A stretch of DNA of 64,000 nucleotides from Gnetum montanum (taxonomy: Eukaryota; Streptophyta; Gnetopsida; Gnetales; Gnetaceae): assembly GCA_015680685.1 (NCBI GenBank), contig MNCI01020931.1, positions 782,708 through 846,707 on the forward strand. The letters run 5' to 3'. The position numbers were made by a program, and so were the translations under genes. Below are positions 24,219 through 35,292 of this stretch, piece by piece (positions within the stretch are counted from its first letter, which is position 1; every line of letters starts with the position of its first letter). The notes under the pieces were generated by a model. It had not been told where the DNA came from and ran no database searches. It saw nothing but the letters and a program-made list of their open reading frames with translations.

Positions 24219-24369
24219 TGGGTTAGAAAGCAGTTGCGAGGATGATTGTTACTTGTGTAGCATAACAACTCCACTGTTTCTTACCCAATTAACATCCATT
24301 ATACATTTATTCCTTGTTTTCTCCACATTCATTCATCTACGCTAAGCGTCTAGCTTTTTTAAAAAATTG

Positions 24370-24690
24370 ATCACATGTCCCCCGTTTGTGTTACATTATA
24401 GCCTGCTAGGGCCTAAAACTAGAAAATGTTTTTGTTTACATTACACAATAGCCTGCTAAGGCCTAAAACTAGCAAAATTCTTTACCCCACATCTCTGCGA
24501 TGGCTTGAAATGGCCTAAAACTAGTGATGGCCTAGAATGGCCTTAAACTACCACTGTGGCCCGCCAAGGCCTAAAATTGGCTATTCAAAAAAAAAAAAAC
24601 AAATAAAAATAAATTTTCTTCTTCTTATCACCTAACAATGGTATGAAATGGCCTAAAACTAAGATATAACAAAAATGATAAAAGAAGATA
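24370..24690 (+). repeat. Tandem array 1, GCCTAAAACTAG motif
   Basis: Spaced copies of TGGCCTAAAACTAG and GCCTGCTAGGGCCTAAAACT at irregular ~30-60 bp intervals. The same core (TAAACTAGC) recurs at 29870-30050 and 33560-33925. It closes the protease side of the antisense block. Confidence 0.75.
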
Positions 24691-24779
24691 ACATACATAA
24701 TACACAAGCCAAAATAAAGGAAATCTTGTCATAATTCATCTTCCATTTAAAGTCTTAATCAAATAATGTTTACAATATT

Positions 24780-26900
24780 CTTTCATAAATTCCAATAAAA
24801 TCCCTTGCTGTCATGCTACAAATCTTCCTCTGCATCATCTTCCTCTACACCATCATTCCCACCTTCAAAGGGCCTTGTATCTTCATCAGGATTTTGTATC
24901 ATAGAAATTAAAGTAGTCAGCTAGAGTTACAATAAAATCTAAAATAAAATAATTTTTTGCATTGCAAAAAAGAAAATTGACTAACCCAAGATGGCCCCAT
25001 GTCTTTCTTAGGGGGTATGTGATCTAGGCCCACCCCGAGGCACTACAAGACCTCCTATTTAGTAATGTCCACCTAGTGCTTATCTCCCAAGCTAGCATTT
25101 TCTACAACTTTCTCCTCTTCAATAGCTATCCATCTCGGTGGCCCTAGAGAAAAGGAGGCAATGGCAGTTCCCCCCATGTGGAAACTCACTTCCTGTTCAG
25201 AGGATTCACTGACCATCACTTGTTGCATGAACTTTTCGTAAGCCCCAGAAGCGCCAATGACATCAAGGAACACTTCATGCATATAAAACTTAACAGAACC
25301 ATCTCAGTAGTATTTATGGTAGGTGACATGTTCTATTTTATACATATGCTTATGGGTTTTCTGTGACTGCCCCCACTCATAAACTCTTGCACTATAGTCT
25401 TTCCAATCTTGGTTCTTCTGAGCCAACAGGTCCATTTGCATATGCTGCTCTATTATTTCATGTGTGGCCTCATTGTTGCACCACATGGCCGTCCAATACC
25501 TTGCATTATCAATAACGGTCATGTGCCAACTGCCATCATTGTATCTTGGGCCAAAAGGAGTTCATTCATAGAGTGGAGATCTCTCACCTTGGCAGTTAGA
25601 TTTGCCTTCTCTTTCTCAAGCCTCTGGACCCATTTTCATAAGTCTTCATTACACACCTGCACTCCCACAAAGAGTGTGCCAAGTATAACACACATTCACT
25701 AGCCTCATCATATATGTAACAAGGTACTTTGGTCACTTCCGGTGGGAATGCAGGCATGATGTCAACCTTAATTGCTTACCTAGGATCCCAATTGAGGTGA
25801 GAGGTTGTCAACCACACATAAAAAGGCATTAGTCATAGTGGCATAGTAGAGTTTAGTAATTTAAAAAGCCTAGCATAGCTACTTCACTCACCCACTTCTA
25901 GATCGATCTACCTTAGACAGTCGATCATGTCATTGACCACCCCTTGCATGAAGGTAAACTTATCAGGGGTCTCGGCCCATGGTCACAGGTGGATCAAAGA
26001 AGGGCTTGCGGTGTCAATAGTGATGTCCGCTACATAACAAAATGTGTTAGTTATGACTGAGAGGACTACAATAAAGCTAATGAGCAATGCAAATGATGGT
26101 GTAAAGCTCCTACCCAACAAACCCTCAGGGGTGATAGCGGGTGGTCACCTATCGACAAACTATCAAATACGCGATCAAACTCACCAGCATAAATTTGTAG
26201 CTCCCCTCCTTCTAGTTGACTCAACAACCTAGCAATGCCCTCTGTGTTCATTTGCTCTTCTAGCATTGAACTAAATTCAATGAAGGGATCATTGGCAGAG
26301 GCCTCTTTCTGTTGACAAGAGCCTCTTCTTTATTCATTGGGGCCCTTCTTTCTATGGCACCCACCTCTTCCTCATTGGAAGGAATGTCCTTCTTATTAGT
26401 AGGAGCATTCTCCTCATTGGTTGGAGCCCTTTCCTTTGTGGTAGGAGCTCCTTTCTTGATCAAGGCCCTTTCCTCTATGACCAGGGCCCCCACATCTTTA
26501 TTAGTCATCCCTGTTTTGGGGGCCATCACCTCTTCTTCACCTTTTTCTTCTTCTTCTTCCTTTACTAATAAAGTGTGGTCACATTAGGTGAAAGGATACT
26601 AAATTAAAACAAATGCTACGCTATGCTACGCCACCTAGGGTAGCAAGGATTAACCAAACAAACAAGGCAGCAAATAAAAAGAGGAAGCATTTACCAATGA
26701 GAGGTTGCATCTTGAGAAGCTTAAACCACAGGTTTGCCCCCCTTCTTTGTCCATATGTGGAGGCTCCTTAGTTGGGTGAGACCTTTTGTGCTGCAGCTTG
26801 GTTGCCACTATCTTTACAATGAGGCATTTTCCTTATGATACGCTACCCATAGTAGCAGGGGGTGCCTCTCCTATGTTGTCTTGGACACGAAAGTTGTGTG
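24780..26900 (-). pseudogene. Antisense block, 3' part: repetitive, charged frames
   Basis: Minus-strand frames at 25073-25282 and 25304-25522 (VIDNARYWTAMWCNNEATHE, then a QKNQDWKDYSARVYEWGQSQ stretch) look coding but match nothing I know. At 26260-26529 a repetitive frame APTNEE/APTTKE/APMNKE suggests a short tandem-derived linker. A GCTAC pentamer cluster lies at 26612-26640. These could be 3' exons of the antisense gene starting near 29.5 kb, or an independent ORF of the element. Antisense ORFs are known in Tat relatives such as Grande, there placed after the integrase. Confidence 0.45.
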
Positions 26901-26918
26901 CCATTGGATCCTTGGTCG

Positions 26919-27688
26919 TCATTGAAAATGATTCCCTATAGCTTCTGGGGAATCCTGGGATTGGGTGGCATGGAAAACTTGGCAAATCCATGGTTTGGAA
27001 ATCTGGTTACAATTTTGTATCACCCAGAATCCATTCTCATGGACTACCAAGAATTCCACAAAGTGCCATAGATAGGATACAAAGAAGGCATGATGCACAT
27101 TGAAATGGGATTTAGGCTTCTTATGAAGCTTGCCCGTTTCAACCTGCAGATCTTTCCAAAGATGCTTAGCCCAATTGTAATGGGCCCCCTCTTCCATGAC
27201 TTCTCTCATTATTCAAGCTTGCTCAATCCCAATGCTTTTTCCTTGGGAGAGTAGCTTAAGGAAAGCATGGGCACGGAAGATAGATAAATTGTTTTGACCA
27301 ATTTTAGCTTGGCCTCTTTAATATGGATCCCCTTTCGGCCCTTCGCCACCCCTAGCCACTCCTCAATGTCCCCCTGATGGTTTGCCTCCTTTTTGGTCTT
27401 TGCTCCCATGGGGAGGCCATCAGAAGGAACACTGTGGACACTGTGTGTGGAAGCGGTCTGCTCTTTCAGAAAAAGAGTCAGCTAGGGTAAGCATTTCGAC
27501 AGTAGGGATGCTTGGGTTGATGGCCATGAATAGCTCCATGAGCCTAGCATTCCAAAGGTTGTTGATGAGCGAGTCTAAGGCCTCGTTGTAGAGCCAGCAT
27601 TGGGTCTCTTCCACCTCCCCATACTTCAAATAGATGTTAGCCTCATTATGCCCAGAAGTGATCACGGTGACCTCTTGGGATTTCTTCA
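26919..27688 (-). pseudogene. Antisense block, conserved-looking middle exon(s)
   Basis: An acceptor-like ACTACTACAACAG precedes 27688. The frame reads a GHNEANIYLKYGEVEETQCW stretch, a SLINNLWNARLMELFMAINP stretch, and ends with CPQCSF (a CxxC pair). After a stop the reading continues in another frame: GVAKGRKGIHIKEAKLK, then REVMEEGAHYNWAKHLWKDL and HFNVHHAFFVSYLWHFVEFL (27209-26919). Long, amino-acid-balanced frames on the antisense strand of a retroelement argue for real protein ancestry. I cannot name the family. One stop and one frameshift break it. Confidence 0.5.
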
Positions 27689-27950
27689 CTGTTGTAGTAG
27701 TTTAAACAAAACAAAGTTAAACAAAAAAATTTAAAAAAATAGAAGAAAAATAAAATAACACTCAAACATGCAAACACAAATTCATGGTCTAGCATACTAG
27801 GTTTAAACAACGACAGAGATAGTGGGAGATCCATCAATACGTCTTCAATGGTGATCGGCCTAAGGGATGCCCAATCCCTATCCAAACAACTAATCTCCTT
27901 GCACTTCCTATAAAATTGGGAGTACCAGGTTGGATAGGTTTTGTACTCAC

Positions 27951-28072
27951 CCCTGCATTGGCCTATCATGCCAGCGCGCACATTCCCAATGGAGGAAAAC
28001 TCCCACAGGGCCATCTATGCCAAAGCCAAGGCATTAGTATCACCATGAAGCCCACTCTTATCGATGTAAAAC
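27951..28072 (-). pseudogene. FCP1/NIF-like phosphatase exon 2 (antisense, captured)
   Basis: Bounded by TGTGTTACTAG on the acceptor side and GTGAGTAC on the donor side (minus strand). Reads FYIDKSGLHGDTNALALA, a stop, then MALWEFSSIGNVRAGMIGQC. In plant FCP1/NIF-like proteins the corresponding place has a GGDL..YLEGLA-type helix near the end of the domain. One in-frame stop. A longer frame continues past the donor to 27800 and ends in an AT-rich stretch that may be intron. Assignment depends on its pairing with the upstream exon. Confidence 0.45.
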
Positions 28073-28169
28073 CTAGTAACACACAAGAAAAAAGCACATA
28101 CATTGTTAATATTGTTGCCTAGTGTAGCATGCATTGCATAACGTGATGGAATACATTTACAGAACTCAC

Positions 28170-28619
28170 CCATCGGCAAAATAAATGGTTCCTGGTGGGT
28201 TTTGAAAATAGGTGCCCATGTGATAGGTCATGAACAACATGTTGTACAGGTGATAGTAGTTATACTCAAGCATTTCCTAGATCCAACTCAAATGCCTCAA
28301 GTGTTTTGGACGCTGATTGGAACCTTCTACCTGGTTGCCCCCAATTGTCCCATCAGTTAAAAATTTCAGAATGCCCTGGTTAGCCCTGGGCAACAACGTT
28401 TCTATGATTGCAGGTGTTGTCTCTACTGACAAGTGTGACCAAACGATAACACTAAAGTGCTATAGGAGGAATTGTAGGAAGTCCCACATGCCTTCCTAGA
28501 ACCAGACCACATGTTGCTCGACACATGCATGGGGTGGAGGAATGTTGGCCACTAGTTCACTTAGGCAGCATAAGACTCCTACAATTTCTAGGACAATCAA
28601 AATGAGTTTTAACATCACT
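28170..28619 (-). pseudogene. FCP1/NIF-like (HAD phosphatase) exon 1 (antisense, captured)
   Basis: Minus strand, acceptor-like GTTATGCAG at ~28620 and donor GTGAGTTC at ~28169. The frame reads LKLILIVLEIVGVLCCLS, then WDFLQFLL, a stop, HFSVIVWS, then later PKHLRHLSWI and NPPGTIYF. This follows the order of plant FCP1/NIF (CTD-phosphatase-like, HAD family) domains: LLVLDLNGLL, DFLxFCFxxFxVGVWSS, KPLxLKELxKIW, LNPxxTxIF. The catalytic DxN/D motif is replaced by EIVG and the later DDSP by a TYHMG stretch, so it would be inactive. Three stops. Intron signals on the antisense strand mean it was captured as genomic DNA, not as cDNA. Confidence 0.55.
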
Positions 28620-28629
28620 CTGCATAACA

Positions 28630-29620
28630 AAATGACAAATGTTAGCATTATGTTTGAATGGAGTTTGCATGCAGCATAGCAACATTATCCATTTGCAAAT
28701 AGCATCGCTTAACCCTTTCCTTGCATGTAGCATAGCATAAGCCCCTGATCGCATTTTTTTAAAAAAAAAGATCAAAATTTAAATATTACAAGCAATGTAA
28801 TGAAATAACACTTGCAGCGTAGCATGGCCATCAAGAATCACACAGCATAGCAATACTGGTTGTGCCTTATAGTAACTGTCACATGGCGCACATAACAAAT
28901 ATACTAATGAAATAGGCATAGCAATGTAACAGATTTATAGTTAAGGTAGATTCACCAACAGAACGACAAGATCAATAGCATAGCAACATGATATTATCGA
29001 TGCATTGGTCTAAAGGTCTTACAACACACTGGCCTAGCATAATGCAAAAAATCAAATACAAATTTCAAATGAGAAAGAATTTAATATGCTATTGCCATTT
29101 CAACCAATCTTCCACTACACAAAATGATTTGCACTACGCTGCGTTAAACATGTGTTATGTTGTCAAATCTTGTGCATGGCCAAACCCTCCTGAGGGCTGT
29201 ACACTATGCTATTTGTATGTTAGATTGCCAGGATCACCTAAACCTCTACGGAAAGGTAGTGACAATAATGGCGGTCTCAGGAATACTACATGCAACCTTA
29301 GCATAGCGTTCGTACACCCATCTTGGCTGAATTGGCAACAGTAGTGGTGTAATGATGAAAATGGCAACCAAAATGGTGACAGAAGACACATATTTTATTG
29401 CAAAAAAAAATGAAAAAAAAGAAGAGACAACAATAGCAACTTGAAAAACAAAGGTAGCGTAGCAACTTACTAGGTCAACGAAGTCTCCTCTCAAACTGTA
29501 ATGCATGCTTGTGACAGATATCCCAAGGTGTCTTTCACCTCATCCACCTTGGTGAGCACTTAGTGTTTACATTCTTCTTTAGGTGTCATTGTCTTGATTG
29601 CAAATTCACTATTAATCATT
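28630..29620 (-). other. Antisense block, 5' part (possible first exon and promoter-like DNA)
   Basis: A minus-strand ATG near 29589 opens a short frame with VLTKVDEVKDTLGYLSQACI and ends near GTAAGTTG at ~29473, a good donor. The rest is AT-rich with many isolated GCATAGC/GTAGC pentamers. Minus ORFs at 29246-29506 are hydrophobic and without motif. A first exon here is a guess. Confidence 0.3.
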
Positions 29621-29869
29621 ACACTAAATCACCTTGCTCTTTATCAATACAACTACTCTATGCTTTGGATATGGGCTTTGTGCTCTTATGATGAAAATGA
29701 CGAGTTTACAAGGGGTAAACCCCTATTTATGGCCAACGTGGTGAAAAGAACTTGCCATTTTCGCACCTGGATTAATGTGGAATGTTCCATACAGCATAGC
29801 ACTCCCACCATAGCGTAGCATCACTGTTTGCATCATAGCAGGTGGGCCCAACCAAAAATTTCATCCCAC

Positions 29870-30055
29870 CTTAAACTAGCAACTTACTTTTGCAAGAATA
29901 GCCCATTAGCAGTCCACAAAGACCTTTAACTAACACTTACGACTCACAATTCGACCAAGTTAGCAGTCCGCAAAGACCTTAAACTAGCAGTTTTAAACTA
30001 CAACTTTGCATCCAGGTGGTTTGCTTAACCTTAAACTAGCAGCTTGTGAACTTTG
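29870..30055 (+). repeat. Tandem array 2, CCTTAAACTAGC motif
   Basis: CCTTAAACTAGC(A) occurs at least three times with CAGTCCACAAAGACCTT and CAGTCCGCAAAGACCTT pairs. It marks the RT-side edge of the antisense block, mirroring array 1 in the same orientation. Confidence 0.75.
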
Positions 30056-30379
30056 TATCGCAGTTGATAATTATTTCAACCATTTCATATCTCATTGTTG
30101 CTTTGAAAATGTTTACTATGCACTGTTGCTACAAACAGGTATCACTTGACTTAGCTTTTATCTTATTGTCGTAGGTTGAGTAAGAATGACCATGCATCAT
30201 GATCTATCTTCACTTCTAACCTTGATAGGCCCACATGGAGAGTTTACAAGATGATTAAATCAAGAGTCAATAGACTAGGAATCTTCCACTGATATTACTA
30301 TGACATCCTTAGAATCATCCCCAAACTAGCCTGAACATCTGGTCCAAGCCTTAGATTTAGACGTCGGGGATGTAACTGA

Positions 30380-31700
30380 GGACCCTCTCATTGAAATGCC
30401 TATGACTACATCTAGGGAGGAAATAAAGACATTAAAACTTAGCTCCCTCATAGATTCACAAATGCATAAAGTTGTATTCAAGATCCTTCAAGACAACATC
30501 AAGGTATTCATGTGGTCCTATAATGACATGCTGGGCTTAGATCCAAGGCTTATACAACATAACATTGTCTTAGACTAGCGTATGAAAGTAGTTAAATAGA
30601 AAACATCATTGTAGTTTCTAAGAAAACAGGAGGAATATGAATTTGTATAGACTTCCAAGATTTGAACAAAGCAACAATCAAAGATGACTTCCCACTACTG
30701 AGTATTGATCAACTTATCAACACTACAGCTAGTCACGCTCTACTATCCTTCATGGACGATTTCTTCCGCTACAATCAAATTCATATCAACCTAGAGAATT
30801 AGTTAACAACCACTTTCATAACCCCATGGGGTACTTTCTGTTACACTATGATGCCCTTTGGACTCAAAAATGCCAGAGCAACCTACCAAAGAGCCATGAC
30901 ATACATCTTTAGTGACTACATCCTAGAAACACTAAATGACTATGTGGATGACATAGTGGTCAAATCTAAAGAGGCTGCTAACCATCCCAATGATCTAGGT
31001 GTAGTTCTCAAATGCTGCCATATGCATGACTTATGCCTCAATCCAAAGAAATATGTCTTCAGGGTAAAAACTGGATGCATGATGGGGTTTATAGTATCAG
31101 AGGCTGGAATACGAGTGGACCCTGACAAAGTTAAAGCCATCATTAATCTATTAGCCCCTACCAACCTTAAAAAATTGTGTGGGTTGCAAGGTAGGATGTA
31201 GTTTATTAGAAGGTTTATAGCAAAGTTGACTGACAAGTTACACCCCATGCAACACTTAGTAAAGAAAGGGGTTAATTTTGAATGGACAACATAATGCCAA
31301 CAAGCCTTTGATGACCTAAAGAAGAAGCTTTTACACCTTCCAACTATGTACCCACCATAGAGGGATAAGCCTTTCTACATCTACCTTGTAGCCTCGAACA
31401 CATCTATCATAGTGATGTTATGCCAAAAAAGAGAGGATGGCTCTGAGACCCTAGTCTATCACTTTAGCCACGCATTGATAGCATATGAAGCCAAATATAA
31501 TGAAGTGGAAAGGAATTGCCTCGCTTTAGTGTTTGCACTAAAAAAGTGGAGACACTACCTATTCCGCAGCCAAGTGAACATCATATGTAAAAACAACATA
31601 CTTCGGGTTGTCACAAACAACTTGTATGAAAGTAGCAGGATAGCCTGATGGAAAGTAATAACAATGGAGTTTGATTTGCATTATGTAACCCAATCATCAA
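30380..31700 (+). pseudogene. RT and RNase H of Tat element, broken
   Basis: RT blocks in order: VVSKKTGG (~30612, frame-shifted), ICIDFQDLNKATIKDDFPL (~30640-30695), LLSFMDDFFRYNQI (~30745-30785; the canonical xLDxxxGYHQI has DD here), FGLKNARATYQRAMT (~30856-30900), YVDDIVVKSK (catalytic, ~30940-30970), LCLNPKKYVF and GFIVSEAGIRVDPDKVKAI. The RNase H part follows: FYIYLVASNTSI, YHFSHALI, KYNEVERNCLALVFALKKW, HYLFRS. Stops near 30579, 31199 and 31646 and frameshifts near 30600 disable it. The RNase H ends about 31720. Confidence 0.9.
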
Positions 31701-31799
31701 TGAAAGGCTAAGTGATAGCCACACAGCTTGCGACCTCACCTATTGATGATAAGGCAATCATAGAACCTAAATTCCCTAATGAACACATTAGCACTATCA

Positions 31800-32250
31800 A
31801 TCTTGTACCATCACATTTTGAGGTAACTTTACATTTTGATGGTGCCTCAACCACACAAGGAGGAAGTGCTACTGTCATCATTACTTTCTACTTGGGAAAC
31901 ATGTAATCCTTTGCTTACTGTTTCATGTTCCTTTGTATGAACAATGTGGCAAAGTACGAAGGACTCCTTAGGGGCCTCTTAGTAGCCCAAGGGTTATAAA
32001 TTCAACACCTAGTAATTCAAGGTAATTCATAGCTTATTATCAATCAAATCATTGAGGTCTATGCCTACAACGCTACTCATCTGAAACCCTATTATGACCT
32101 AGCCAAAATTTTGCTCAAGCATTCTGCCACAACAGATGTCCAACATGTGCCACAAAATGAGAACACAGTAGCCGATGCCTTAGCTATGCTAGCATTAAAT
32201 GTGCCATCACATCTGTTTGCAATGATACCTACTTTGATAATAGAGTATAC
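31800..32250 (+). pseudogene. Second RNase H (aRNH-like) of Tat element
   Basis: Reads LHFDGASTTQGG (first Asp), then a MNNVAKYEGLLRGLLVAQGL block (Glu), IQHLVIQGN with a stop then LIINQ, and NENTVADALAMLAL-like residues (last Asp). This is the archaeal-type RNase H that Tat-lineage elements carry in addition to the usual one, placed before the integrase. Three stops (31904, 31998, 32030). A recombinant check would be a profile search against Ty3 RNH and plant RNase H. Confidence 0.85.
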
Positions 32251-32410
32251 GGGCCCTAGCACCTAAGAAGTGCATGTGGCCTCTGTGAGTGATGCCACCA
32301 CCCAAGAGTGGAATGCCAACATTAAAGCCTATCTACAACATGGAGAACCCCCATGCGATTTGACATCCACTCAAAGGAATGCAATCTGAAAGAAAGCATG
32401 ATAGTATGTC

Positions 32411-33549
32411 TTGGTAGGAGATAATACCTTGTGTAAATGCTCCTTTTATGAAATAGTGTTAACTTGCCTTGGTGGGGAGGAGGCACAAGAAATAGTTAGC
32501 GAAGTCCATGAAGGACTATGTGGAGGACACATAGCTCCCAAAGCCATGACAGCTAAGATTAGATGCCTAGGGCATTATTGGCCATGCATGGAACATGATT
32601 GTTTTCCTAAAGTCAAGACATGTGACACATGCCAACGTCATGCAAACCTTATACACATGTCACCTACTGAGTTGCATCCTACGTAGATCACGTGGCCATT
32701 CTAGTGATGGGAACTAGATATCATAGGACCCATAACACCTAAGTCTTCCGTAGGGCATAGCTTCATTATTATTGCCACTGAGTACTTCACAAAGTGGGCA
32801 AAAGCTATACCCCTAGGAAAACCACATCTTAGCAGGTTTACCTCTTCATCTTGGATAATATTGTAATGAGGTTTGGTCTTCCCATGACTATTGTGATAGA
32901 TAACGGGCCACCGTTTAGTAGTGCAGAAACCAAAACCTTTTGTAGCAACGTTGGCATTAAGCAATCTTTCTTGTTGCCATGTTACCCGTAGGCTAATGAT
33001 TAGGTAGAAGCTACAAACAAAGCCATCATAAACTTGCTCAAAAGAATGCTTAGCAACAACAAGAGGCAATGGCATGAGCAAATCCTCTATGTGCTCTAAG
33101 CCTACTGTACAACATGTAGGATAGCTATAGGTAAGACCCCCTACAACCTAGTCTACAGATCTGAATCAGTGTTGCCTCTTGAATTGCAAGTACCATCATT
33201 GCAGATGATCCTTTTGAGCATCGTAAATGAGGCATAGAACAATGAGTCAAGGATCATTGATCTTGACTCCATAGAGGAGGAGCATGCATAAATACTTGAC
33301 CAGATTGAGCAATATCAAGATAGGCAATGGTAGAAGCATCATGCAAACCCACATCAATGGCCTATAAGAAAGGGTAACTGCATTCTCAAGGCTGTCCGTG
33401 AACATATGAACAAGTTCTCAGCAAACTGGAAAGGTCCATTCATGGTCACAAAAGCCTACAAGAATGGAGCCTTCAAACTAGTAGACATGGATGGCAAAGA
33501 GTTTGCGAATCCTATAAATCATTTGTATCTTAAGCCATACTATATTTGA
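32411..33549 (+). pseudogene. Integrase of Tat element, broken
   Basis: Zinc domain HEGLCGGH ... CDTCQRHANLIH (32505-32655). Core: WELDIIGPITPKS (first Asp, ~32706), IDNGPPFSS (second Asp, ~32896), VEATNKAI (Glu, ~33003). The tail has KTPYNLVYRSESVLPLELQ (~33134-33190) and WKGPFMVTKAY, a GPF/Y-type block (~33430). Ends at a TGA at 33548. Several stops and two frameshifts. All three catalytic acids are still present, so decay is scattered and not targeted. Confidence 0.9.
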
Positions 33550-33925
33550 TGCATGAGCAAGGTAAGCAAATCATCCGTTATGATGTAAAACTAGCAAAGA
33601 TCATCCGCTACAATGTAAAACTAGCAAAGACAGTCTGCTATGACTATAAACTGGCACAGAATGTCTGCTATGATTATAAATTAGCACAGATCATCTGCCA
33701 TGAGATAAAACTAGCAAAGCATGTCTGCTATGATGTAAAACTAGCAAAGGTAGTTTTCTATGACTTTAAACTAGCCCATCCACTGTCCACTACTAGCACA
33801 ACGGTCTGCTAAAACCTTAAACTAGCACAATAGTTTGCTAGGATCTTAAACTAGCATACCATGGTCTACTGGGACCTTAAACTAGTACATCTGATTGTCT
33901 ACTAAGATCTTAAACTAGGTTCATG
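33546..33925 (+). repeat. Tandem array 3, ~30-bp unit with TAAACTAGCA
   Basis: About eleven units of roughly 30 bp, such as CTGCTATGATGTAAAACTAG plus CAAAG. Within the first nine units the phase is regular, so the translation repeats CYDxKLAK every ten residues, but this is a by-product of the repeat and not a protein feature. Located just after the integrase stop, the place where Tat-lineage elements commonly grow tandem repeats. Confidence 0.9.
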
Positions 33926-35279
33926 GCACAATGTCCTTAGTGTGCATCCATGACCCTACAAGCAAGCGAGCATGCACAGTGCCAACATGGGATGGAACAT
34001 TGCAATTTTAGAATGTAGTTCACGATGCCAAGAAAGCACTCTTTAGAATATATGCAATGCCACTACCCCTGGCATCTTGCTGATCCTCCAGAGATGTCAT
34101 CTAACATCTTAATAACCTTTTGGAGCTACTGCTACCATAGCTAGTCAACTTGGCAGTAGCTCCTATGGTCAGTGCCTACTGCTGGAGTCCTAGCACTATT
34201 GTGGCCTAGCCACAAGGTTGCTATTCTCTAGCCCTCACCCTAGTCTAAGCTCAATAGGTGTTCAGTTGTTAAGCCTCTCCACTTACATTTGAACTGCATG
34301 ATGTTTGCCTTGGGTAGGTATTCCTAAACACTTGCATCATCGCAACTTCTAGCCTCCTCGGTGCTAACCTCTCCATGCTGATGCTACCAGAACGGCTACT
34401 AGCCTTTCTAGTTTGGATGTCGCATGTCTCGGCAACAATGTCCATTATTCCAACAACATCCAAAGCAAGCAAGACCTTTGCCTTTATTTTTCTTGGTGCT
34501 TGTTTCTTCTGGGTTGCTCTCTATTGTGTTTGCAGGGTACGTGCCAGAGAGGCACCGGTTAGAGGTGCATTTCACTAAGGTGGCAGGACACTGCATCGTT
34601 CCAAGATGGTCATCCTAACTAGCTTGGAAACTTGGGAGTGCACATCCTATCCTCTCCCTTAACCTTCTTTACCTTATTTCTTACACTCACAATTCTCCTT
34701 CTCACACCTCTCTTTACGAATTTTTTGATACCTATAAAGCCTTTCCATATGCTCAACCACAAAGTCCATGACGCACATAACATAGCTCTCCACATGGGAG
34801 GCATCTGTAGGTAGGTCAAAGCCCCACATAGATGTAACACAGCTCATCCTGGGGAGGAAACACCTATCCTACAACAAGGTTGTTTGCAAATGAACATGGA
34901 AAAATAGCAAAAGAAAAGCGTAAAAGATAAAAAGCTCAAAAAAAATGTGCCCAAAACAAATGGCACATCAGCTATTTCACAATGGCCATCTCTAAGAATT
35001 TCGACAAGAGGTTAGAAGCCTACAAAAGAAAGATGCCCATGCGTATCGACTCCCTCACAAGCACTCTGACAAGGGACCACACTATGCTACATCTTTTCCT
35101 TCTTGAAACTTTCCTCGTAGATTCATCCTTTTCCCTTTCCTTACGTGACTACCTTGGTACTCTCAAGCATAGCTAAGCAACATCTAGAGAATCACTAAAG
35201 AGCAATGTTAGCATCTTGTCTTTCATGGTGTTTCATACTCTTTGTTGGTGTCTCTTGGGCCAGTCCTCTAGATGTTGAC
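33926..35279 (+). other. 3' untranslated region of Tat element
   Basis: About 1.35 kb between array 3 and the polypurine tract. Short ORFs on both strands (34375-34578, 34619-34840) overlap one another and carry no motif. I see no envelope-like gene. Confidence 0.5.
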
Positions 35280-35292
35280 AAAGAGGGGCTAG
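35280..35292 (+). other. Polypurine tract of Tat element
   Basis: AAAGAGGGGCTAG directly before the TG of the 3' LTR. Confidence 0.8.

Noticed and set aside
33546-33812. 88-codon ORF with regular KLA repeats (CYDxKLAK)
   Set aside because: It is the translation of a ~30-bp DNA tandem array that continues out of frame after 33812; no start context or protein family.
34375-34840. Overlapping ORFs on both strands as an env-like gene of the Tat element
   Set aside because: No signal peptide, membrane anchor or conserved motif; frames overlap each other and are short.
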